A stretch of DNA of 64,000 bases. Source: CADBRN01 sp050944685 (GTDB taxonomy: Bacteria > Bacillota > Clostridia > Lachnospirales > Lachnospiraceae). The notes beneath the pieces were generated by a model, which was not told where the DNA came from, searched no databases, and saw nothing but the letters and a program-made list of their open reading frames with translations. The position numbers and the translations under genes were made by a program. Positions 17,676 to 24,867 of this stretch are shown here, piece by piece; position 1 is the stretch's first letter, and each line of letters begins with the position of its first letter. The stretch lies in contig JBMNRP010000009.1 in the NCBI GenBank assembly GCA_050944685.1, positions 53,097 to 117,096 of the forward strand, in the 5' to 3' direction.

Positions 17676-18796
17676 GATTCGGAAATAATCTGGACTTTCC
17701 GGATCCGCTCGTGAGCCTTCTCCTGCATCTTTTCGGTGACGTGGAGATACACTTCTTTCGTGATCTTACTGTCGGCATGTCCCAGCCGGCGGCTGATATC
17801 TTCCAGCGGGATTCCCGCCTCCGCCAGCATGGCCGTGTGCGTATGCCTCAGGCAGTGCGGAGACAGCCGGCGTCCGAGGATCGCCTCCGTGTTTTCCCGG
17901 AAATATTTTGCATAGACATCATAAGATATATAGCTTTCCCGGTTGGTATCCGGAAGGAAGATGTTCGACCGGTATCCGTACATCATCTGATCTTTCCTGG
18001 CATATGCCTTGATCTGGCGGCAGCACTCCAGAAGTTCGTCCTGTATGTACACGTCTCTGGTTGATGTATCTGTCTTGGTCGATGAGATTACATTGGGCGC
18101 GTGTGCGTATGTTTTGGTGACGTGAATCAGCCGGGAATCCAGATCGACGTCCCGGTCGTCGAGTGCGATCGCCTCTCCGATCCGGAGACCTGACAGAATC
18201 AAAAATTTTGTCAGCAAACGCCACCGCTCGACTTTCATGCCATCAAGAAGTTTCTGAATCTCATCGTGCTCTAGGTATTTATATTTGTCTTTCTCCCGGA
18301 CCGGAGGCTCTTTGCGCCTCTGCAGCTTGTCTAGATAGGACACGTCCGCGACCAGATCCGCCCGGAATGCCCAGCGCATGAGTGCCTTGAAGTGCTTCAG
18401 CCTTTCGTTGTAGCGGCATGGATCCGGTTTGTCCGCCGAAAAATGCTCCGCAACGTATGGAGCGGAGAGCTTGTGCACCAGCGTATCACCTCCGATCAGC
18501 CGGACCAGTGTGTGCATGTAGTATCCGGATGATGTAGCGGTCTGGATTTTATCGTTCTGCAGCTGATATGCAATGCGCTTTTCAGTCAGCTCCTGAAATG
18601 TGATCATCTCCGGATCTGTGCTAACCCTCGTGAGACGCGCTACCTTCTCGCTCAGCGCGGTTTTTGCCGCCCGGTCATCACTTTTACGACCAGTGGGTTT
18701 TATCGTCACAGAAACGCGTCTGACGCGTCCTGTCATGGGATCTGTGTATCGTTCCAGATAACGAACTTTTCCGGATTTCAGTTTTTCCTTCCACAT
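17666..18796 (-). CDS. int: Tyrosine-type phage integrase
   Basis: A 376-residue site-specific recombinase. An N-terminal arm-binding domain (GKVRYLERYTDPMTGRVRR) precedes a SAM-like core-binding domain and the catalytic domain, which contains SGLRIGEA (first Arg), HCLRHTHTA (His-x-x-Arg), RRLGH and the nucleophile in EVYLHV (about Tyr350). The GGAGGG ribosome site supports the ATG at 18796 over the longer frame. The gene abuts attL and points toward the tRNA, the usual layout for tRNA-targeting temperate phages. Confidence 0.95.
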   Translation of the reverse strand: MWKEKLKSGKVRYLERYTDPMTGRVRRVSVTIKPTGRKSDDRAAKTALSEKVARLTRVSTDPEMITFQELTEKRIAYQLQNDKIQTATSSGYYMHTLVRLIGGDTLVHKLSAPYVAEHFSADKPDPCRYNERLKHFKALMRWAFRADLVADVSYLDKLQRRKEPPVREKDKYKYLEHDEIQKLLDGMKVERWRLLTKFLILSGLRIGEAIALDDRDVDLDSRLIHVTKTYAHAPNVISSTKTDTSTRDVYIQDELLECCRQIKAYARKDQMMYGYRSNIFLPDTNRESYISYDVYAKYFRENTEAILGRRLSPHCLRHTHTAMLAEAGIPLEDISRRLGHADSKITKEVYLHVTEKMQEKAHERIRKVQIISESAP

Positions 18797-18842
18797 TTGC
18801 CGTCCCTCCATTAAAAATGAGCGCAAAAATAGCGCTGTCACC

Positions 18843-18946
18843 TTGCAACAGCGCCGCCGAAACGATATAATAGTATCTGCAAAGATAGTGTCATTTCGGT
18901 GGCGCGATTACCGTCGTCCTGTTGCAGCAGGGCGGCGGTTTTTTAT
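18843..18946 (+). ncRNA. Possible small RNA unit beside the integrase
   Basis: On the plus strand, TTGCAA and TATAAT (18843-18848 and 18866-18871) are separated by 17 bases. The likely transcript start is near 18878. A hairpin CCGTCGTCCTG/CAGGGCGGCGG followed by TTTTTT ends near 18945, which would give an RNA of roughly 65-70 bases. The promoter region itself is an inverted repeat (GCGCCGCCGAAA with TTTCGGTGGCGC), and the opposite strand has a possible leftward promoter for the integrase. It may encode a regulatory RNA or simply be a promoter with an anti-read-through terminator. No coding frame is present. Confidence 0.4.
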
Positions 18947-19881
18947 TGTGCCTTGTATTTATAGATCCATTTTGCATCATCAACTGTGGCAATCACAGTC
19001 TGAAAGTCATGCACGAATGTTTTGCCTTTTGAGGTCCTGATATTAATTTGATATCCTGAACTTCTTTTCCAGAAAATCATTCTCGCATCACCGATGCGGC
19101 CATCTGAGAGATATTTGATCTCTCCCCAAAATTCATTTGGATCATTATTTTCAAATTTATCGATAGAATGATAATGCAGTACGAGCGGATATTTTGACTT
19201 GCGACTTCCCGCAACCGGTTGATATTCATAATAACATGCATCAATATCAATTTTGTCGAGCTGAAGCGATATGTCCACACGGCTATGTGCAAGTTTTTTG
19301 GCACACGCAATAGTTATGTTCAACTCTTTTATTTCTTCCGACAACAAATTGAGATCAGATCGAGAAAAATCTGTTTTCCCGATGGGCATATACTCAAAAT
19401 TGCGTCCATGATCGTTGAAAACCAGACTGCCAGATTCGGCTCTCCCTGAGCGCTTCGGAACAGGGTGTCGTTTATCAATTACCTCATGATGTTCATTGAT
19501 GACGCTCGCGCCTTTTTCCGTTAATCCGTCGCTGCTCCAGTACCCATTATCAGACAAAAAATCTTTCTCTTTATCAAAGTCGATTCCGTATTCAAATTCA
19601 AAATACTCCGGTATTTTGCGATCCTTTCCATTGTATTTATCCATCCAGTAAAGCAAATAGACATGACCAGGAAGAAGCCCGTCATCGTATCTGACCATAT
19701 TGTCGCGCGGAACGAGGGCTTGTTTCGGAAAAAGCGCAACCGATTCAAGCCATTTTTCGTCACGCGTATTTGAAATATATGGAATTTCCGGATAATCTTT
19801 ATAATAAGTCCTTATCGCCTTATCTTTTGCGGATGTTCTTTTAAACAGTCCCAATTTAAATGCTTTCCTTTCAGTTGTCAC
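18943..19881 (-). CDS. Unknown protein in the lysogeny module
   Basis: A 312-residue soluble protein that I do not recognise. It is richer in AT than the surrounding phage genes. Residues about 95-130 (YGIDFDKEKDFLSDNGYW...LTEKGASVIN) look like a small winged-helix segment with the LTEKG turn. There is no HExxH motif, so it is not the ImmA-type protease often found here. It lies 8 bases downstream of the repressor gene on the same strand and is likely expressed in the lysogen, which suggests a lysogenic conversion or superinfection-exclusion role. That role is inference from position only. Confidence 0.7.
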   Translation of the reverse strand: MTTERKAFKLGLFKRTSAKDKAIRTYYKDYPEIPYISNTRDEKWLESVALFPKQALVPRDNMVRYDDGLLPGHVYLLYWMDKYNGKDRKIPEYFEFEYGIDFDKEKDFLSDNGYWSSDGLTEKGASVINEHHEVIDKRHPVPKRSGRAESGSLVFNDHGRNFEYMPIGKTDFSRSDLNLLSEEIKELNITIACAKKLAHSRVDISLQLDKIDIDACYYEYQPVAGSRKSKYPLVLHYHSIDKFENNDPNEFWGEIKYLSDGRIGDARMIFWKRSSGYQINIRTSKGKTFVHDFQTVIATVDDAKWIYKYKAQ

Positions 19882-19889
19882 AAATAATT

Positions 19890-20525
19890 TTATTCCATGT
19901 TTTTTCGATTATGATACACGCCAACCAGCTCACCGACGATATAAACATCTGACGGATCCTCGATAATCGCCTTGTATTTTGAATTGCACGGTTGCAGTAT
20001 CAACTTACCGTCTGCCCGGAAGACTTTTTTGAGTGTGGACGAATTATCAGATCCATAAACCACTCCGTATATCTCTCCGTCAATAAAATCAAAATCCTTG
20101 ACCAGAAAAGCAATGTCTCCATCATAGATATGCGCATCAGCCATGCTGTCGCCATGCACATGCAAGCAGTAATCTGCGCGGATCGACTTATCGACAAAAA
20201 ACATTCCCTGATAATTCTGCTCTGCGATTACGCCATCGCCCGCGCAGATCGTACCAAGAATCGGAACGCCATAGGCGGCAGGAGTGCTGACATTGGACGG
20301 AAGAGTACGATTTTCTTCATGCTCATTTCCGAGGATATCAAGCGGACTGATGCCGAGTGCAACCGCGAGGTTTTCAATCTTATCTCGCCGCATGTTTGCG
20401 ATCATTCCATTTTCCCATTTTCTTACAGTACTTTTGCCGACTCCAACTTTCTGCCCAAGTTCTTCAAGCGTCATGCCCTTTTCAAGGCGAAGTCGTTTTA
20501 TCATTTCTCCTACGTTATTGCTCAT
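19890..20525 (-). CDS. CI-type phage repressor with S24 autoprotease
   Basis: A 211-residue repressor. Residues 5-60 form an XRE helix-turn-helix (MTLEELGQKVGVGKSTVRKWENG). The C-terminal half is an S24/LexA peptidase with a cleavage site at about Ala95-Gly96 (TICAGDG), the nucleophile in HGDSM (Ser127) and the lysine in TLKKVF (about Lys166). It should hold the lysogenic state and be cut on RecA activation. The leftward promoter at 20553-20581 and the GTGTC operators lie just upstream. Confidence 0.92.
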   Translation of the reverse strand: MSNNVGEMIKRLRLEKGMTLEELGQKVGVGKSTVRKWENGMIANMRRDKIENLAVALGISPLDILGNEHEENRTLPSNVSTPAAYGVPILGTICAGDGVIAEQNYQGMFFVDKSIRADYCLHVHGDSMADAHIYDGDIAFLVKDFDFIDGEIYGVVYGSDNSSTLKKVFRADGKLILQPCNSKYKAIIEDPSDVYIVGELVGVYHNRKNME

Positions 20526-20552
20526 TTATTACCTCCGTTATTCCCTATAAAT

Positions 20553-20584
20553 AATATATACCTGCTGTGTCCTATTTGCAACAC
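20553..20584 (-). promoter_or_regulatory. Repressor promoter with overlapping operator
   Basis: Read leftward, TTGCAA and TATATT are separated by 17 bases. The operator-like GTGTCCTATTTGCAACAC (20567-20584) covers the -35 box and spacer. Its half-site GTGTCCTA is identical to the half-site in the cro promoter operator. Confidence 0.65.
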
Positions 20585-20632
20585 ATAGAATCAAAATAGA
20601 TCAAAAAAGTTTCTGGAAAGACACATTTTCTA

Positions 20633-20681
20633 TTGACAAGCCCTTTACAAAGTAGTACATTGAAAGTGTCCTAAATGACAC
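20633..20681 (+). promoter_or_regulatory. Early rightward promoter and operator
   Basis: TTGACA (20633-20638) and TACATT (20656-20661) with a 17-base spacer drive cro and the early genes. The operator GTGTCCTAAATGACAC (20666-20681) sits over the transcription start, where bound repressor would block initiation. Confidence 0.75.
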
Positions 20682-20708
20682 ATCAAAAAAAACCAAGGAG
20701 GTGAATTA

Positions 20709-20912
20709 ATGGATCGGTATAAACTGGAATACGAGATGAAGCGTAAGAACATTTCTCAGGAGAAATTGTGCGAAGCTATCGGAATGAGCCGTTCTGCCTT
20801 CTATCGTAAATGTAGCGGCGTTTCAGATTTCACACTTACCGAGATCAACAAAATTTGCGATTATCTGAATGTAAGTCCTATGGGGATTTTTTTTACTGAA
20901 GAAGTGTCTTAA
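20709..20912 (+). CDS. Cro-like XRE regulator
   Basis: A 67-residue helix-turn-helix protein (ISQEKLCEAIGMSRSAFYRKCSG), close to the size of Cro proteins, with an AAGGAGG ribosome site. It is divergent from the CI-type repressor, the usual arrangement for a lysis-lysogeny switch. Its stop codon lies inside a 16-bp palindrome of the same GTGTC type as the promoter operators. Confidence 0.88.
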   Translation: MDRYKLEYEMKRKNISQEKLCEAIGMSRSAFYRKCSGVSDFTLTEINKICDYLNVSPMGIFFTEEVS

Positions 20913-20919
20913 AAGACAC
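20904..20919. promoter_or_regulatory. Third GTGTC palindrome at the end of cro
   Basis: GTGTCTTAAAAGACAC is a perfect 16-bp palindrome with the same arms as the promoter operators, overlapping the cro stop codon. It may be an auxiliary operator that allows looping or a roadblock. Confidence 0.55.
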
Positions 20920-20929
20920 GAAAAAGGCT

Positions 20930-21054
20930 TTGCTGGCTGTGACTGCACACGGTCCAGCCTCCGGTATAAAATTCTAAACCCTCGAACGTGAACCAACTTA
21001 GTGCATTACCCATCAAATTGGCATAACAGGACCGTGTGCGCTCCGAGCCAGCAA
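20930..21054 (+). ncRNA. Nested inverted repeat, candidate structured RNA
   Basis: The outer stem TTGCTGGCT (20930-20938) pairs with AGCCAGCAA (21046-21054). A symmetric 6x6 internal loop separates it from an 11-bp inner stem GCACACGGTCC (20945-20955) with GGACCGTGTGC (21029-21039), which closes a 73-base loop. No gene is present between cro and 21087, and no T-run follows, so it is not a simple terminator. It lies in the leader of the early transcript, where it could act as an antitermination site, an mRNA leader element or an independent RNA. Confidence 0.5.
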
Positions 21055-21086
21055 GACCAGAAATCACAAAGGAAAGGAGAGAAGAG

Positions 21087-21275
21087 ATGAAAGCCAAAAT
21101 GAAAGATAAAACCCTTGTCATCTATCTTCATGATGGAAGTCGTGATGGTTGGATTATCGGGACAGGTTTTGACCGCTACAAGGTGACGAATAACGCGCTT
21201 GTTTTGATGAGTAAATCAGGTGCGTGGGTCGCCTGGTACAACCTGGATGACATTCAGAAATGGATTGTAGAGTGA
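21087..21275 (+). CDS. Small early phage protein
   Basis: A 62-residue protein starting after AAAGGAG. It is basic at the N-terminus and then beta-rich, ending in a Trp-rich part (GAWVAWYNLDDIQKWIVE). I do not recognise a family. It is the first gene after the structured leader and is followed closely by two more small early genes. Confidence 0.7.
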   Translation: MKAKMKDKTLVIYLHDGSRDGWIIGTGFDRYKVTNNALVLMSKSGAWVAWYNLDDIQKWIVE

Positions 21276-21286
21276 GGTGAATTGGA

Positions 21287-21550
21287 ATGGGTATTGGCGA
21301 ATATATTTCCAACCTTTGGAATACCTTCAGAGCGAATTGTCTTGCGCCTGAACGGATTCTGAAATCCGGCCCTGTAACAATTGTGTTTTGGGGCGATGGC
21401 ACTAAGACCATCGTCAGACCTGAAGCCGGGACAACACCAGATGATTACGCCGCCTTTACAGCGGCTGTGACCAAAAAGGTATACGGCTCGAACAGCCGTA
21501 TTAAGAAGATTATGGAGGAATATACGGAAATCCAGGAACCAAGAAAGTGA
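21287..21550 (+). CDS. Small early phage protein
   Basis: An 87-residue protein of a type common in Clostridial and Lachnospiraceae phages. The core reads GPVTIVFWGDGTKTIVRP, followed by a helix ending in KKIMEEY. No enzymatic motif is visible. It starts 11 bases after the previous gene with a GAGGTGAATTGG ribosome site. Role unknown. Confidence 0.75.
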   Translation: MGIGEYISNLWNTFRANCLAPERILKSGPVTIVFWGDGTKTIVRPEAGTTPDDYAAFTAAVTKKVYGSNSRIKKIMEEYTEIQEPRK

Positions 21551-21557
21551 GGGAAAG

Positions 21558-21827
21558 ATGTATCTGAGGAAAGCTGCGCTGATGCGCGAATACGATGTGT
21601 CGGCTCGCACAGTCGATTATCTGATCGCGCTGATACAGGAATATATCGGCAAACGATATCCTCCGGGTGCCATGATTCACACCGGACGAATCGTTCGGAT
21701 ACGCGATGACGTATTCGACGATGCAATTCACAACCGGGATCGGATCCTGACCGGATGCGCATCGGATTTCGTGCCGCACGAACGGCACGCATGGGACAAA
21801 AAAGAAGCGGCACCGCTGGCACGGTAA
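21558..21827 (+). CDS. Putative HTH DNA-binding protein
   Basis: An 89-residue protein beginning YLRKAALMREYDVSARTVDYLIALIQEYIG, which reads as a MerR/excisionase-like helix-turn-helix, then RYPPGAMIHTGRIVRIRDDVFDDAI. It may be an excisionase or an early regulator; no other clear excisionase lies near the integrase. The function is inferred from fold and position. Confidence 0.65.
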   Translation: MYLRKAALMREYDVSARTVDYLIALIQEYIGKRYPPGAMIHTGRIVRIRDDVFDDAIHNRDRILTGCASDFVPHERHAWDKKEAAPLAR

Positions 21828-21882
21828 CCGCTTCTGGCAAAAACAACTACAAACATAATAACACATTGAAAGGAAAAGTGAA

Positions 21883-22581
21883 ATGGCAAAAACAACAGGA
21901 ACAGTATTAAAAATTCGCATGACCTTCTTGGAGGAGGTCCTTGGATCGGCTCCTTCTAACCCGGAGATCTACCACGACTATATTGCCAGTAAGGCGCCGG
22001 ACGCGAAGTCCAAAGAGGAAGAAATCGCGTCAGTCGGCACGGGCGATTATGAAGATCGCATGATGACGATCTTCTGCCGTGACGAGGATGATAACCCGAT
22101 CGTGTATGACTACACGATCAAAGGGATGCTGAAGGATTCCTGCGGATTCCTGCGTCGGGTCAAGGGTTCAGAGTGCGCCGGAGTAAAGGCGTACAAAAAA
22201 ATCATCGACGGGCTGATCTTCCCGTCGCCGAGAAAGATCAAGCTGGTCCCACCGAAGGGAAAGGAGAGCGTGGATATAGACTACTGCCAGAGGCCACTCC
22301 GGGCAAGCACGCCACAGGGAGACCGGAATGCACTGGCGATCAGCGAAACCGCACCGGCGGGTTCCAGCATCCAGTTTGATCTTTTGGTCCTTGACCCGGG
22401 GGCCGTGCCGATGATTAAGGAATGTCTGGACTACGGCGTACTGCATGGCTTCGGCCAGTGGCGCAACTCCGGGAAGGGACGCTTCAGCTATGAGATTATC
22501 AGCGAAAAAGAGGTGTCGGTTCTCGACATTATCAAGAATTACCGTGATGCCTATAAAATGGCTATCGCCAGCTCGTTTTGA
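21883..22581 (+). CDS. Conserved early phage protein with Gly-rich C-terminus
   Basis: A 232-residue protein of a family I have seen in many Clostridia prophages without an assigned role. It starts MAKTTGTVLKIRMTF and ends in YGVLHGFGQWRNSGKGRFSYEI. The spaced-glycine loop (GFGxxxxSGKGRF) recalls the glycine-rich loop of RAMP/Cas7-like RNA-binding folds, but no search was run and the likeness may be superficial. It precedes a 520-base non-coding stretch. Confidence 0.75.
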   Translation: MAKTTGTVLKIRMTFLEEVLGSAPSNPEIYHDYIASKAPDAKSKEEEIASVGTGDYEDRMMTIFCRDEDDNPIVYDYTIKGMLKDSCGFLRRVKGSECAGVKAYKKIIDGLIFPSPRKIKLVPPKGKESVDIDYCQRPLRASTPQGDRNALAISETAPAGSSIQFDLLVLDPGAVPMIKECLDYGVLHGFGQWRNSGKGRFSYEIISEKEVSVLDIIKNYRDAYKMAIASSF

Positions 22582-23105
22582 GAGCGTAAGAGCAGATTAG
22601 AAATAGCCGGGGAATTGAGCAGCGTGGGCGCGCTTGGGACGCTTCGGAATAGATAAGCATATCAATGGCACAGGAGTTGATTTGGATTGCGCAGCAAAGG
22701 TGCAGAAATGCAAAGACGCGCGGTGGATACGAGGGGCGAAAAACTGAGACGGTGGGCTATGACACGCCAAGGAAATGCTGAGAAGAGTACAGCGACGCGC
22801 TGGAATAGGTTAGAAAAGACCAGCGAAGATATGGAACGGAAATGAATTGTTTGGAACCGCATCGGATTGGGTTAGAGAGGCGCGGGAGCAGGTGCGATTG
22901 GCATTGGAATTGATGCGCTTGGAACTGCATGGGATGTGCATTGCATGTCGGAGCAGAGGAGAAGAGTCGAGAAGTAATGTTTGGCATAGGATTAGCCAAG
23001 CATCGCTGAGAAACTGCGATCAAATCGATTGAATGGCAAAGGCATGGATGCGAGGGTCGATGCTTAGCCAAGGAATCAAATCAACAATTGAACAAGGAGG
23101 TAAAA
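22582..23105. repeat. Purine-skewed degenerate repeat region without a gene
   Basis: About 520 bases with no credible reading frame. Words such as GGCAT, GCGCTTGGAA, TTGGAA and GCATGG recur at short irregular spacing, giving a pentamer-like texture. One pair of similar stretches is TTGGAACCGCATCGGATTGG (about 22850) and TTGGAACTGCATGGGATGTG (about 22919). The plus strand is rich in A and G. It could be a decaying tandem repeat, a long untranslated RNA or a replication-associated element. A ribosome site for the next gene closes it. Confidence 0.5.
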
Positions 23106-23303
23106 ATGGCGACGTATTTTGAAAAGGGTAAGCATCAGTACACGATGATGAAGAATAAGAAGACCGGGGAGATCAAACCGATCAATCCGGATCACAGAAT
23201 CGGGCAGCGCCGGATTGAGACTCTGGCGGCAAAAGGCTGGACCAACGAAGGGTGCATCGTTACAACGCAGTCTGTGATTGCGATCAGAAGAGGACTGAGA
23301 TGA
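23106..23303 (+). CDS. Small phage protein
   Basis: A 65-residue basic protein (MATYFEKGKHQYTMMKNKK...) with AAGGAGG at ideal spacing. Its stop overlaps the start of the YqaJ exonuclease gene (ATGA), so translation is probably coupled. No family recognised. Confidence 0.7.
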   Translation: MATYFEKGKHQYTMMKNKKTGEIKPINPDHRIGQRRIETLAAKGWTNEGCIVTTQSVIAIRRGLR

Positions 23304-23938
23304 GTATCGAGCTCAAAACGTACATGACGCGTGAGGACTGGCTGCATCACCGGCGCGGGATCGGCGGATCGGACGCGGCAGCGGTCCTCGGGATTTCTCC
23401 CTGGAAAACCAACGTGCAGCTGTGGGAGGAAAAGACATACCGTAAAAATCCGCCGGACATATCCAACAAAGCGGTTGTCCGGTACGGGACGGAGGCGGAG
23501 AAGTACCTCCGCGGACTCTTTGCACTGGATTATCCGGAATATGAGGTCGGCTACGCGGAAAACAACGCGGTCTTTAACTCAGACTTGCCGTTTGCGCATG
23601 CGTCATTGGACGGATGGCTGACAGAAAAAGAGACCGGGCGGAAGGGAATCCTCGAAATCAAAACGACGAACATCACTTCCGGGATGCTCGCAGATCGATG
23701 GAATGAACAAATACCGATGCATTATATGGCACAGGTCGTCCATTATTTCATCGTCACCGGTTTTGATTTCGCCTATCTCCGGGCGCAGTTGAAATTCTCG
23801 TCAAGGATTGAGATTCGCGACTATCTGATAAACAGGGAAGATCACGAAGAGGATATTGATCTCCTGCTCCGGGAAGAGGCTGATTTCTGGAATTACGTCG
23901 AGACTGACACTTGCCCGCCGCTGAAACTGAACATTTAG
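23300..23938 (+). CDS. YqaJ-type phage exonuclease (recombinase partner)
   Basis: A 212-residue nuclease of the YqaJ/lambda exonuclease class. It starts with the family helix WLHHRRGIGGSDAAAVLGISPW, and catalytic residues lie in HASLDGWL and ILEIKTT (Asp and Glu-x-Lys). It resects double-stranded ends to give the single strand on which RecT acts. It forms the exonuclease half of the phage recombination pair with recT, with DUF1351 between them. Confidence 0.9.
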   Translation: MSIELKTYMTREDWLHHRRGIGGSDAAAVLGISPWKTNVQLWEEKTYRKNPPDISNKAVVRYGTEAEKYLRGLFALDYPEYEVGYAENNAVFNSDLPFAHASLDGWLTEKETGRKGILEIKTTNITSGMLADRWNEQIPMHYMAQVVHYFIVTGFDFAYLRAQLKFSSRIEIRDYLINREDHEEDIDLLLREEADFWNYVETDTCPPLKLNI

Positions 23939-23946
23939 GAGGAACT

Positions 23947-24867
23947 ATGGAACTAAGAGTTGAAGAGGTACAAGTCCCCGAGAAAATCGGGTTTAACTAT
24001 GAGGAATTGAAGACACAGCTGACGACACGCTGCGAGGACTACAAAACCATCGTGTACACGCCGGACACGATCAAAGAGGCCAAGGCCGACCGGGCGATGC
24101 TGAACAAGCTGAAAGACAGCCTGAATGCCGAGCGCATCCGCCGGCAGAAAGAGTATATGCGTCCATTTGAGACATTCAAGAACCAGATCGATGATCTGGT
24201 CGGAATCATCAACAGGGCGTCGGTCGCGATCGATCAGCAGGTAAAAGTATTCGAGGAAGACCAGAAGCGCCAGAAAGCGGAAGACATCGAGGTCATTTTT
24301 GAAGAGACCGACTTCCCGGAGTTCGTGAAGCTCGAGCAGATTCAGAACCCGAAGTGGATGAACAAGACCGTCACGCTGAAATCGATCCGTCAGGAAATGG
24401 AAGACCGCCTCAACCAGATCGGAAACGAGCTGGCGAGCATTGACAGTACATTCCCGGATGATACGGATGCTGCGGCGCTCGGTCGCAGAGCCGCGCATGA
24501 AGCTTACGAAAAATCGCTGGACCTTTCACAGGCAATGTACGAGGGCGGCAGGACATTGAAGATGGTCCGGGACGAAGAGGAACGGAAGAAGAGAGCAGAG
24601 GAAGCCGCCAGGGCAGCAGCTGAAAAGCTGGAAACCGACAGGCAGGAACCCGCACAGGCCGTCGAGAATACGGAAACTCCGGAAAATGACATTCCTCCGG
24701 CACAGGAAAATCATGAGGAAAAGTCCGAGGCCACGCATGAGCGTATGCAGCGCGTAATTGTTGAGATCGTGGCGAAGGAATCACAGTTCAAGGCACTCAA
24801 TAATCTGTTCCGCGAACTCAAAAACATGAAGGTCGAGTTTCACAAGATCAAGAAGGAGGAATTGTAA
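23947..24867 (+). CDS. DUF1351 protein
   Basis: A 306-residue highly charged protein with long helices and coiled-coil potential (residues about 60-240). The opening ELRVEEVQVPEKIGFNYEELKTQL and the DRAMLNKLKDSLNAERIRRQKEY stretch are typical of DUF1351 phage proteins. These lie between exonuclease and recT in many Firmicutes phages and are thought to take part in recombination. The C-terminus contains an Ala/Glu-rich spacer. It ends directly at the recT start. Confidence 0.85.
   Translation: MELRVEEVQVPEKIGFNYEELKTQLTTRCEDYKTIVYTPDTIKEAKADRAMLNKLKDSLNAERIRRQKEYMRPFETFKNQIDDLVGIINRASVAIDQQVKVFEEDQKRQKAEDIEVIFEETDFPEFVKLEQIQNPKWMNKTVTLKSIRQEMEDRLNQIGNELASIDSTFPDDTDAAALGRRAAHEAYEKSLDLSQAMYEGGRTLKMVRDEEERKKRAEEAARAAAEKLETDRQEPAQAVENTETPENDIPPAQENHEEKSEATHERMQRVIVEIVAKESQFKALNNLFRELKNMKVEFHKIKKEEL

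Noticed and set aside
22662..23071. Two minus-strand frames in the purine-rich region
   Set aside because: They are low-complexity Ser/Gln/His-rich translations of the repeats, without ribosome sites.
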